Source: Angelakisella sp. (GTDB lineage: Bacteria > Bacillota > Clostridia > Oscillospirales > Ruminococcaceae). Taken from it: 12,891 nt of DNA. The stretch lies in NCBI GenBank assembly GCA_022795575.1, contig JAAWGY010000038.1:1-12891 (forward strand), given 5' to 3'. Both the position numbers and the translations under genes were made by a program. Below the pieces are notes generated by a model. It ran no database searches and was not told where the DNA came from. It worked only from the letters and a program-made list of their open reading frames with translations. Each line of letters starts with the position of its first letter. Positions within the stretch are counted from its first letter, which is position 1. Below are positions 7,259 through 12,891 of the stretch, one piece after another.

Positions 7259-7306
7259 TATGTAAAATCCCTCCGGTATATGATTTGGGGATGTTTTCCC
7301 ACTGCT

Positions 7307-7315
7307 ATTATAGCA
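7307..7315 (-). promoter_or_regulatory. Extended -10 promoter for the small protein and amidase genes
   Basis: The minus strand reads TGCTATAAT, a perfect -10 box with the upstream TG of an extended -10 element, about 50 bases before the small-protein start. The -35 position (TGGAGC) is poor, as is common for extended -10 promoters. Confidence 0.65.
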
Positions 7316-7353
7316 CAAGACAGGCGTCTGCTCCAGTGCCCAAGGGTGTGTGG

Positions 7354-7373
7354 CAAAAAATAGTTGTTTTTTG
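7354..7373. repeat. AT-rich inverted repeat between divergent promoters
   Basis: CAAAAAA-TAGTTG-TTTTTTG is a perfect seven-base inverted repeat in otherwise GC-rich DNA. It lies between the divergent small-protein and RNHCP genes. It overlaps the best -35 candidate for the plus strand (TTGTTT at 7364). It could be an operator or simply promoter-flanking AT-rich DNA. Confidence 0.35.
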
Positions 7374-7393
7374 AATACGGCTGCCGATTATCT
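7364..7393 (+). promoter_or_regulatory. Weak promoter candidate for the RNHCP gene
   Basis: TTGTTT (7364-7369) is followed 18 bases later by TTATCT (7388-7393). Both boxes deviate from consensus, but this is the only AT-rich stretch upstream of the plus-strand gene. Confidence 0.3.
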
Positions 7394-7400
7394 ATTTTAG

Positions 7401-7425
7401 CGGGCCGGCGTCCTGCCCCGGCCCG
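7401..7425 (+). other. Leader hairpin 1 upstream of the RNHCP gene
   Basis: CGGGCCGG (7401-7408) pairs perfectly with CCGGCCCG (7418-7425) across a nine-base loop. It follows the plus-strand promoter candidate directly and would lie at the 5' end of the transcript. The bases after it (GGATTCTTTG) are not a convincing U-tract, so this reads as a structured 5' leader more than a terminator. Confidence 0.5.
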
Positions 7426-7465
7426 GGATTCTTTGAAAGCAGAGCAGAAACGAAAGGAACACTGT

Positions 7466-7501
7466 ATGAAGAAAACCTGTAATTCGGTGGCTGTGGCCTG
7501 A
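7466..7501 (+). CDS. Possible 11-codon leader ORF
   Basis: ATG to TGA encodes MKKTCNSVAVA. AAAGGA lies about eight bases upstream, a usable ribosome site. The stop codon is immediately followed by leader hairpin 2 (7503-7532), a layout seen in attenuators and leader peptides. There is no run of one amino acid to suggest a sensed tRNA, and an ORF this short can arise by chance, so this is a candidate only. Confidence 0.25.
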   Translation: MKKTCNSVAVA

Positions 7502-7502
7502 C

Positions 7503-7532
7503 CGGGAGGTCGTCACAGCGTATGGCCTCCCG
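7503..7532 (+). other. Leader hairpin 2 between the mini-ORF and the RNHCP gene
   Basis: CGGGAGGTC (7503-7511) pairs with GGCCTCCCG (7524-7532), nine pairs including one G-T, with a 12-base loop. The loop and right arm contain the alternative in-frame ATG at 7522. That ATG would be buried, which favours the start at 7576. Confidence 0.5.
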
Positions 7533-7575
7533 TAGGATCGAATCCAATTCATCCCATCAGGAGGAACCACCCAAC

Positions 7576-7989
7576 ATGAAGCGAGAAACCAAAAAGCGAT
7601 CCTTTGAAAAAGGCTACTACAAGCACAACCCCTGCCACGATGTCTTTACCTGCAAGGTGTGCGGCTGGCCGGTGGGCCCCCAGGGGGCCGGCAGCGACCA
7701 CCGCAACCACTGCCCCAACTGCCTTTCCAGCCTCCACCTGGATGTAGAGCCAGGCGACCGTGCCGCCGATTGCGGCGGCATCATGGAGCCGGTGGCGGTT
7801 TGGGTGCGGAAAAGCGGGGAGTGGGCCATCGTCCACCGGTGCCGCCGGTGCGGGGCCCTCAGCTCCAACCGGGTGGCCGCCGACGACAGCCCCCTGCGGC
7901 TGATGGCCATCGCCCTGCGCCCGCTGACCAATCCTCCCTTCCCGGTGGAGCGGCTGGAGGAGCTGCAAAAGGCCCTGAGCGAGCAATAG
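7576..7989 (+). CDS. RNHCP-domain zinc-ribbon-like protein
   Basis: A 137-residue protein carrying the family signature RNHCPNCL at residues 43-50. Potential metal ligands are C20, C26/C29 (CKVCG), C46/C49 (HCPNC), C66, and C89/C92 (CRRCG). The paired C-x2-C groups suggest two or more zinc ribbons. The N terminus is very basic (MKRETKKR), compatible with nucleic-acid binding, but the family has no function established that I know of. AGGAGGAA lies nine bases before the ATG at 7576. An in-frame ATG at 7522 lies inside a hairpin and lacks a ribosome site. It is the only plus-strand gene here, monocistronic and divergent from the small protein/amidase unit. Confidence 0.85.
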   Translation: MKRETKKRSFEKGYYKHNPCHDVFTCKVCGWPVGPQGAGSDHRNHCPNCLSSLHLDVEPGDRAADCGGIMEPVAVWVRKSGEWAIVHRCRRCGALSSNRVAADDSPLRLMAIALRPLTNPPFPVERLEELQKALSEQ

Positions 7990-8003
7990 CCCAAGGAAAA
8001 ACC

Positions 8004-8048
8004 CATCCGCCCCCGGCACTGTACAGCGCCGGGGGCGGATGCTTGTTT
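8004..8048. terminator. Bidirectional terminator between convergent genes
   Basis: A perfect 14-bp stem, CATCCGCCCCCGGC (8004-8017) with GCCGGGGGCGGATG (8028-8041), is followed on the plus strand by CTTGTTTA and on the minus strand by GGTTTTTCC. It serves the RNHCP gene (stop at 7989) and the minus-strand permease gene (stop at 8118). Confidence 0.85.
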
Positions 8049-8076
8049 ACCCGGTCCCATGATCCAATCAGGACGG

Positions 8077-8108
8077 ACCCCCGAGGGACGGGGGCCCTGC
8101 GGGTTTTT
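8077..8108 (+). terminator. Second, weaker terminator-like hairpin
   Basis: CCCGAGGG pairs with CCCTGCGGG (one bulged G), followed by TTTTT at 8104-8108. It probably acts as a backup for the RNHCP transcript before it enters the convergent permease gene. Confidence 0.45.
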
Positions 8109-8117
8109 GGACTGGAA

Positions 8118-9545
8118 TTAGTGGATAAAGATGCTGGCGATGCAGATCAGGACGGAGCCGAAGATGGGGACCAGGATGGAGCCCATGGTCCAGGTCTTAA
8201 GGCTGGTCTTGATGTCCATGTTGCTGAAGTTGGTGACAACGTGGAAGTAGCTGTCGTTCAGGAAGGAGGGGCACATGGCGGTGAGGCAGACGCCCAGGCC
8301 CGCCAGGTAGGGGTTGATGCCCAGGGTGGCGATCATGGGGGCGATGATGGCGGAGCCGGTGATCATGGCGGTGGTGCCGGAGCCCTGGGGGAAGCGCATG
8401 ATGGTACCGATGAGCAGGGGAACCAGGATGCCGGGGATGCCGATGGCCACGATGCCGTCAGCCATCATCTGGGCAGCGCCGGATGCCTTGACCACAGCGC
8501 CCAGGGCGCCGCCGGCGGCGGTGATCATGACGATGGGGCCGGCGTCCTTTAGGGCGTCGTTCATCATGTTTACAACGGCTTTGTTATCCAGCTCCTTGGC
8601 CAGCACAAAGGCGCCCAGGCAGAGGGAGATGAACAGCGCGATGTGGGGGTTGCCCAGGAAGGTAACGACCTGGCCGATGACCTCGCCCTTCAGGGCGGTC
8701 TGGCTGATGAGGGTGTTGCAGAGAATCAGGATGACAGGCAGCAGCAGGATGGTGAAGGAGATGCCGGCGCCGGGCAGCTTCTCGGTGGAGAGCAGGGCCT
8801 CAAAGTCGGCGTTTTCCAGCTCCTTGCCGGCCTTCAGCTTGGCATCGATGGTATCCAGCACCTTCAGCTGGGCGTCGGTGTACTGGCTGCGGTCGATCTC
8901 GTAGGGGATAATAAGGTCAGGGTACTTGTTGCCGAAATACCGGAACAGGTAGATGGAGAAGATGAAGAGGGGAACCGAAAGGATCAGGCCGAAGATGATG
9001 AAGAGGCCCAGATCCACGGCGATGCCCTCCTGCTGGAAGGTGCTGACCACGGCCAGAGGGCCGGGGGTGGGGGGAACCATAAAGTGGGTGATGTACAGCC
9101 CCATGCCCAGGATGCCGCCCAGGCCCACCATGGACTTTTTGGTCAGGCGGGAGAACTCCTTGGCCAGGGAGGACAGGATGACGAAGCCGGAATCGCAGAA
9201 CACCGGGATGGAGACCACAAAGCCGGTGAGGCCCAGCACCACGTCGGCCCGCTTGACGCCCACCATCTTCAGGATGGTAAGGGCCATCCGCTTGGCGGCG
9301 CCGCTCTTCTCCAGGAAGATGCCCATAATGCAGCCGAAGCCGATGACGATACCGATGCTGGCCATGGTGCCGCCGAAGCCGGAGGTCATGGTGCCGATGG
9401 CGGAGGAGAACTCGATGTTGGGGGACAGGATGGCGATAAGCACCGCCGAGATAATCAGGGAGGGGAAGGCGTGCATTCTGGTAAAGATGATCAGGCCCAT
9501 CATCACGACGACGCCGATCAGCATGGCAATTACAGGATTCATCAT
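8118..9545 (-). CDS. GntP-family permease (sugar-acid or hydroxy-acid:proton symporter)
   Basis: A 475-residue integral membrane protein of about twelve hydrophobic segments, matching the gluconate permease family (about 440-450 residues). Recognisable parts are the N-terminal PVIAMLIGVVVMM helix, GFGCIMGIFLEKSGAAKRM, the VSIPVFCDSGFVIL segment, HFMVPPTPGPLA, and a late FPQGSGTTAMITGSAI. A hydrophilic loop at about 225-275 separates the two halves. Characterised members carry gluconate, fructuronate and related acids. It is the last gene of the operon with the LarA-like epimerase and split dehydratase, 111 bases after the dehydratase gene, and should supply their substrate. AAGGAGAG lies eight bases before the ATG at 9543-9545, so seven extra upstream codons are dropped. 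The exact substrate cannot be read from sequence. Confidence 0.88.
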   Translation of the reverse strand: MMNPVIAMLIGVVVMMGLIIFTRMHAFPSLIISAVLIAILSPNIEFSSAIGTMTSGFGGTMASIGIVIGFGCIMGIFLEKSGAAKRMALTILKMVGVKRADVVLGLTGFVVSIPVFCDSGFVILSSLAKEFSRLTKKSMVGLGGILGMGLYITHFMVPPTPGPLAVVSTFQQEGIAVDLGLFIIFGLILSVPLFIFSIYLFRYFGNKYPDLIIPYEIDRSQYTDAQLKVLDTIDAKLKAGKELENADFEALLSTEKLPGAGISFTILLLPVILILCNTLISQTALKGEVIGQVVTFLGNPHIALFISLCLGAFVLAKELDNKAVVNMMNDALKDAGPIVMITAAGGALGAVVKASGAAQMMADGIVAIGIPGILVPLLIGTIMRFPQGSGTTAMITGSAIIAPMIATLGINPYLAGLGVCLTAMCPSFLNDSYFHVVTNFSNMDIKTSLKTWTMGSILVPIFGSVLICIASIFIH

Positions 9546-9656
9546 AAAAGATACTCTCCTTCTCACACATAATACGCTTGGGGTTGGATCATGGGAATTT
9601 TCTATGGCTTGGCGGGTCCTGCCGCCAGAGATACCAGGAGGTTTGCCGGGAGGGGG

Positions 9657-10826
9657 TCAGATTACCGGCCCCAGGCAGTGGATATCGATGGAGGTAAAGT
9701 ACTGGATGGCCTCGTTTTTGGTCATCTCGCCCCCCAGCACCCGCAGCAGCTTCCGGAAGGCCTCCTCCCCAACCTCCTCGATGGTCTTGTCCCCGGTGAT
9801 GATGAGGCCGGCGTTGATGTCCATGTCGTTTTTCATCCGCTGGAAGGTGTTGGGGTTGCCGCAGATCTTGATGACCGGCATGGAGGGGAAGCCCTGGGGG
9901 GCGCCCCGGCCGGTGGAGAACATCATAAACTGGGCCCCGGTGGCGGCCATGCCGGTAAGGATCTCCGGCTCCCGGCCGGGGGTGTCCTTGATCCACAGGC
10001 CCTTGTGGCTTGTCACCAGCTCGGGGTACTCCAGCACCCCCTGGATGGGGCGGGTGCCGGACTTGACGATGGCGCCCAGCGTCTTCTCCTCGATGGAGGA
10101 TAGGCCGCCGGCGATGTTGCCGGGGGTGGGCTGGCCCTTGCGCATATCGCAGCCCAGGGACTTGGCCCGGGTCTCCATGGCGTTTACGATGTCGTAAATC
10201 TTCTGCCCCACCGCCTCGTTTACCGCCCGGCGGGCCAGCAGGTGCTCGCCGCCGATGAACTCGGTGGTCTCGCCGAAGATGACGGTGGCTCCCAGGTCCA
10301 CAAGCTTATCGGCGATGTAGCCGATGACGCAGTTGGAGGCCATGCCGCTGGTGGTATCCGAGGCGCCGCACTTAATGGCCATCACCGCCTTATCGATGGG
10401 GGCGGGCTGGCGCTGTAGGCCGGAGATCTGGATGACCAGCTCCCGGGCGATGTCGATGCCCTTCTGGATGGCGTTGCTGACGCCCCCTAACTCCTGGATG
10501 CCAATCATCCGCACCGGCTTGCCGGTGGCCTCGATGGTCTTGTACATTTTTTCAAAGTCGGTGCCCTCGCACCCCAGGCTGACGATGAGCACCGCCCCCA
10601 GGTTGGGGCTCTGCCCCAGGGAGGTGAGGGTTTCGGTGACGCGGTCCAGGTCCGGGGGGAGCTGGCAGCAGCCCTGGTGGTGGAAGTAGCCCACCGTCCC
10701 CTGTACCTCTGTGACAATGGCCTGGGCCACATCCCCCGCGCAGGTGACGCTGGGGATGACGCCCACCAGGTTCCGGGCACCTACCCGGCCGTCGGGGCGA
10801 TGATATCCCATAAACTCGTAGCCCAT
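9657..10826 (-). CDS. UxaA-family dehydratase/lyase, large (C-terminal-domain) subunit
   Basis: A 389-residue protein corresponding to the catalytic C-terminal domain of altronate/galactarate dehydratases. Family marks are RNLVGVIPSV near 18-27, HHQGCCQ at 49-55, SLGCEGTD at 83-90, KCGASDTTSG at 152-161, TPGNIAGGLSSIEEKTLG at about 234-251, STGRGAPQGFP at 304-314 and RMKNDMDINAG at 330-340. The cysteines may hold the iron centre. It should remove water (or sulphite, if SuyB-like) from a 2-hydroxy acid together with the SAF subunit. GGAGGG lies eight bases before the ATG, and only one base separates it from the SAF gene. Whole-length UxaA enzymes carry both domains in one chain; here they are split, as in sulfolactate sulfo-lyase SuyAB and many unassigned pairs. 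Substrate open. Confidence 0.85.
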   Translation of the reverse strand: MGYEFMGYHRPDGRVGARNLVGVIPSVTCAGDVAQAIVTEVQGTVGYFHHQGCCQLPPDLDRVTETLTSLGQSPNLGAVLIVSLGCEGTDFEKMYKTIEATGKPVRMIGIQELGGVSNAIQKGIDIARELVIQISGLQRQPAPIDKAVMAIKCGASDTTSGMASNCVIGYIADKLVDLGATVIFGETTEFIGGEHLLARRAVNEAVGQKIYDIVNAMETRAKSLGCDMRKGQPTPGNIAGGLSSIEEKTLGAIVKSGTRPIQGVLEYPELVTSHKGLWIKDTPGREPEILTGMAATGAQFMMFSTGRGAPQGFPSMPVIKICGNPNTFQRMKNDMDINAGLIITGDKTIEEVGEEAFRKLLRVLGGEMTKNEAIQYFTSIDIHCLGPVI

Positions 10827-10827
10827 A

Positions 10828-11139
10828 TCATTTACCCTCCTTCTGCCAGTCGCCGCGGCCCCGCATACTGTCCAGGTTGTGGACGTGGACATAGTCGCCG
10901 GGCCGGATCTCCTGGGTGGCGATGCCGATCTCCTCGCCGTACTTGGTGATCTGCTCCCCCACGTGGATCTCCGCGATGGCAATCTTGTGGCCATAGGGGA
11001 CGTCCCCGTGGACGGTGAGCCGGGTGGAATTGCCCCGCTTGTCCCGGACCTCCACCTCGGTGCCGTCGGTGATGCCGTTGGCAAAAATTGTGGCGACGTT
11101 GTCCAGGTCGCTCACCTTCAGGGCCAGGTTAAGAGCCAT
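10828..11139 (-). CDS. UxaA-family small subunit (SAF domain)
   Basis: A 103-residue SAF domain equivalent to the N terminus of altronate dehydratase or to SuyA. The segment VPYGHKIAIAEIHVG, then KYGEEIGIA, then VHVHNLDSMRGRGD, is the full signature of the family. AAGGAGG (11149-11155) is three bases from an ATG at 11145 but nine from the ATG at 11139, so 11139 is preferred. Its start overlaps the 3' end of the larA-like gene by 11 bases, and its stop is one base from the large-subunit start. This implies stoichiometric, coupled synthesis. It completes the two-part dehydratase. Confidence 0.87.
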   Translation of the reverse strand: MALNLALKVSDLDNVATIFANGITDGTEVEVRDKRGNSTRLTVHGDVPYGHKIAIAEIHVGEQITKYGEEIGIATQEIRPGDYVHVHNLDSMRGRGDWQKEGK

Positions 11140-12433
11140 GTTCATCAGCCTCCTTCGATTCCTTTACTGCCAGCACCGCTACCCCGTCGGGGATGACCAC
11201 CACGCTGGCGTCCTTGCCCTTCATGTCATAGGCGATCTTCAGCGCCTCGTCGGGGGTGGCGGCGGGGATCATGTTGGCCTGCCGCACCTGCTCCGGGGGC
11301 AGGTAGGTGGTAACTAAGATAACCGGGTGCTTTTTCAGGATGCGGGCGTAGATTTGGGGGCACCACTGCTCCGGGATGGTCTCCTTGGGTGGGATTTTGG
11401 AGAGGTAGGCGTCGATCTCGTCCACGGTGCCCATGGTGATGAGCTTTTCGAAGTGGGTGCCCCCCATGCCATCGGCGCAGGAGCAGCACATAATGATAAC
11501 CCCGTCCTCCCCGGCGCAGGCCTCGGCGGTGGCCACCGCCTTGGGGGACTGGTAGAGGTTCTGGTCCAGGGGGTAGCCGCCGTTGGAGGTGATGACGATA
11601 TCCCCGGTGACGCTGGGGCACTGGGAAAGGCTGCGGATAAATTCCACGCCCTTCTCGTGGGATTCCACCAGGTCCCCGCAGAATGCGGCGATAATCTTTT
11701 TGTCCCCGTCCAGGGCCACGTTAAAGGTAAACTGGACGTTCACCGCCCGGGCCGCGGCCACCATATCCTCGTGGATGGGGTTCTTTTCCAGCACCCCGGC
11801 CACCGAGTAGGGGCTGGCGATGGCCTTGTAGGAGTGGTTCTCGTTTACTGTCACCTCGGAGCAGATGCCGGGGAGGATACTTTTGCGGCCACCGGAGAAG
11901 CCGGCGAAGAAGTGGGGCTCGATGAAGCCCTCTGTCACCAGCAGGTCGCATTCCACCGCCAGGCGGTTCACCTCGAAGTCCGCCCCGGAGGGGAGGGTGC
12001 AGACATGGACAAAGTCCTCGGGCCGGAAGGCGTCGTTGACGGCGATCCTTTCGTGGTCCACGATGGCGTCGCCGAACATCCGGCGCTGCTCCTCCGGGGT
12101 AGTGGCCCTGTGGAGGCCGGTGGCGATCAGGATGGTGATCTCCGCATCGGGGCTGCCGGCCCGCAGCTCGGCCAGCAGGATGGGCAGGGTGATTTTACTG
12201 GGCACCGCCCGGGTATGGTCGCTGGTGACAAGGGTGATTTTCTTTTTGCCCTTGGCCAGCTCCCGCAGCCGCGGGGAGCCGATGGGGTGTTCCAGCGCCT
12301 CCCGCACCAGCTCCTCCTCGCCTTTTTCGGCCTTGTAGTGGTGCATTTTGGCAGTGACCACTGCCTTTAGGTTTTCCTCCGCCACGTGGAGGTCCAGGGT
12401 GCCGGTGTAGTAGGGGATAGGGATTGTCTTCAA
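11129..12433 (-). CDS. larA-like: LarA-family nickel-pincer 2-hydroxyacid racemase/epimerase
   Basis: A 434-residue protein of the lactate racemase superfamily (DUF2088 domain). Counted from the TTG start, the marks are SDHTRAVPS (D72, R75), H108 in TGLH, H174 in EPHFFAGFSGGRK, K184 in the same block and H200 in NENHS. These are the numbers I recall for the Lactobacillus plantarum LarA residues that bind nickel, carry the pincer cofactor and act as acid/base. The active site therefore looks intact. TTG at 12431-12433 has GGAGGA seven bases upstream; the ATG at 12541 overlaps the -35 box and cannot be the start. Known members racemise lactate, malate, phenyllactate and hydroxyglutarate or epimerise gluconate. 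First gene of the operon with a split UxaA dehydratase and a GntP permease, which favours a sugar acid or larger hydroxy acid over lactate. It needs LarB, LarC and LarE from elsewhere in the genome. Confidence 0.85.
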   Translation of the reverse strand: MKTIPIPYYTGTLDLHVAEENLKAVVTAKMHHYKAEKGEEELVREALEHPIGSPRLRELAKGKKKITLVTSDHTRAVPSKITLPILLAELRAGSPDAEITILIATGLHRATTPEEQRRMFGDAIVDHERIAVNDAFRPEDFVHVCTLPSGADFEVNRLAVECDLLVTEGFIEPHFFAGFSGGRKSILPGICSEVTVNENHSYKAIASPYSVAGVLEKNPIHEDMVAAARAVNVQFTFNVALDGDKKIIAAFCGDLVESHEKGVEFIRSLSQCPSVTGDIVITSNGGYPLDQNLYQSPKAVATAEACAGEDGVIIMCCSCADGMGGTHFEKLITMGTVDEIDAYLSKIPPKETIPEQWCPQIYARILKKHPVILVTTYLPPEQVRQANMIPAATPDEALKIAYDMKGKDASVVVIPDGVAVLAVKESKEADEHGS

Positions 12434-12473
12434 AGGTGATTCCTCCAATCTTCGCCAGACGGGGGCGGGCGTG

Positions 12474-12490
12474 GTGTATGATGTATACAC
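12474..12490. promoter_or_regulatory. Palindromic operator candidate downstream of the larA-like promoter
   Basis: GTGTAT-GATGT-ATACAC is a perfect six-base inverted repeat and includes the palindrome TGTATACA (12482-12489). It lies about 20 bases downstream of the -10 box, where a bound repressor would block transcription. The TNGTATACNA-like core resembles sites of GntR (FadR-subfamily) regulators; this assignment is inference. Confidence 0.5.
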
Positions 12491-12509
12491 GTCAGCCCCT
12501 GATATAAAC

Positions 12510-12538
12510 AGAATAATACAAAAACGCCGAAAAGTCAA
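12510..12538 (-). promoter_or_regulatory. Sigma-A-type promoter of the larA-like operon
   Basis: TTGACT (12533-12538) and TATTCT (12510-12515) are separated by exactly 17 bases on the minus strand, with AT-rich DNA upstream (about 12540-12605) that could act as an UP element. The start codon is about 75 bases downstream. Confidence 0.75.
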
Positions 12539-12628
12539 CAATATTTTGATTTTTTTCGGAGCTTTTCACCACTTGTTAGAAAAATATATGAATAAAATAT
12601 GAAACTAAGAACATTTGCGGAAGTGAAG

Positions 12629-12722
12629 GGGCTTTTGGGCTGATGGGCCTAAAATGCGCCTGATGCCCTCCGGGGAACGAAGCGGCCTGTCCCACAGGAT
12701 GTGCCCGCCCGGGCTACCGGGC
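12629..12722 (+). repeat. Dispersed intergenic repeat, copy B
   Basis: Bases 12629-12713 align to 3943-4028, sharing AAAATGCGCCTG, CGAAGC, CCACAGG and GTGCCCGCCCGGG. The end forms a small GCCCGG-GCTA-CCGGGC hairpin (12707-12722). Copy B lacks the long mirror-image half seen in copy A. No gene is visible anywhere in 12542-12891. Confidence 0.65.
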
Positions 12723-12729
12723 CGCAGGT

Positions 12730-12768
12730 CCAGGGCCGCGCAGGCCCTGGTCGCCCGCCGCAGCGGGC
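12730..12768. other. Two tandem perfect GC hairpins
   Basis: CCAGGGCC-GCGCA-GGCCCTGG is followed immediately by a CGCCCGC-CGCA-GCGGGCG stem. Both are perfect and lack U-tracts. They directly follow copy B of the dispersed repeat and may be part of the same element. Confidence 0.5.
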
Positions 12769-12790
12769 GAAACTCCCCAGGTTGACTATA

Positions 12791-12837
12791 ACAACGGCAG
12801 GGCTTGTGTTTTTGGCACAGGCCCTGCCGTTTTGTTG
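12791..12837. terminator. Strong terminator hairpin
   Basis: A 16-base stem (12793-12808 with 12816-12831, one G-T pair) has a TTTTTGG loop and is followed on the plus strand by TTTTGTTGT. In the other direction the flanking sequence GTTGTTATAG is also U-rich. No plus-strand gene precedes it in the window, so it probably ends a minus-strand gene beyond the right edge. Confidence 0.7.
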
Positions 12838-12891
12838 TAGGCCGTCAGGCCGCGGTTTTTATCGGCGGCGTTTGGGTGAGGATGGGGGCTA

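Noticed and set aside
11327..12370. A 347-codon plus-strand open frame opposite the larA-like gene
   Set aside because: It is antisense to a gene with an intact active site. Its composition (glycine, histidine, valine and aspartate rich) is typical of shadow frames in high-GC DNA, and it has no ribosome site.
12527..12559. CCGAAAA...TTTTCGG inverted repeat straddling the -35 box of the larA-like operon
   Set aside because: The 19-base spacing and the low-complexity A/T arms make it likely to be chance in AT-rich promoter DNA. The TGTATACA palindrome is a better operator candidate.

Overview
The window is a GC-rich bacterial chromosome segment with dense Shine-Dalgarno sequences (AAGGAGG type), tightly overlapping operons and gene families typical of anaerobic Clostridia: LarA-type racemases, split UxaA proteins, GntP permeases, multi-subunit HcnABC-like oxidoreductases and an RNHCP-domain protein. 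High GC combined with this gene set suggests a gut-type Oscillospiraceae relative (Flavonifractor or Lawsonibacter-like). That placement is inference from style, not from a marker gene. Nearly all genes are on the minus strand.

Layout, left to right. (1) 1-299: intergenic DNA with a short direct repeat, a partial copy of a dispersed repeat, and a terminator. (2) 300-3698, minus strand: a five-gene, fully overlapping operon. In transcription order it encodes a small [2Fe-2S] protein, an NAD(P)/FAD oxidoreductase, a double-cluster ferredoxin, a BFD-like [2Fe-2S] protein and a DAO-family FAD oxidase/dehydrogenase. These look like subunits of one membrane-independent amine or imino-acid dehydrogenase related to HcnABC, octopine oxidase and archaeal proline dehydrogenase complexes. 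(3) 3699-4120: promoter for that operon plus a long, nearly perfect palindrome belonging to the dispersed repeat. (4) 4121-7258, minus: a four-cysteine small protein followed by a 932-residue exported protein that fuses a GHL10-like domain to a zinc amidase. (5) 7319-7989, plus: a structured leader with a possible 11-codon ORF, then an RNHCP-domain zinc-ribbon-like protein, ending at a bidirectional terminator. (6) 8118-12433, minus: an operon for a LarA-family nickel-pincer racemase/epimerase, the two halves of a UxaA-type dehydratase and a GntP-family permease. (7) 12434-12891: a sigma-A promoter with a palindromic operator candidate, another copy of the dispersed repeat, and several strong hairpins including a terminator.

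The most interesting unit is region 6. Its logic would be: import a 2-hydroxy (sugar) acid through the GntP permease, invert the C2 hydroxyl with the nickel enzyme, then dehydrate (or otherwise beta-eliminate) the epimer with the split UxaA pair. The substrate cannot be read from sequence. Gluconate-like sugar acids and sulfolactate-like acids are the main alternatives. No regulator, and none of the nickel-pincer synthesis genes (larB, larC, larE), is in the window.
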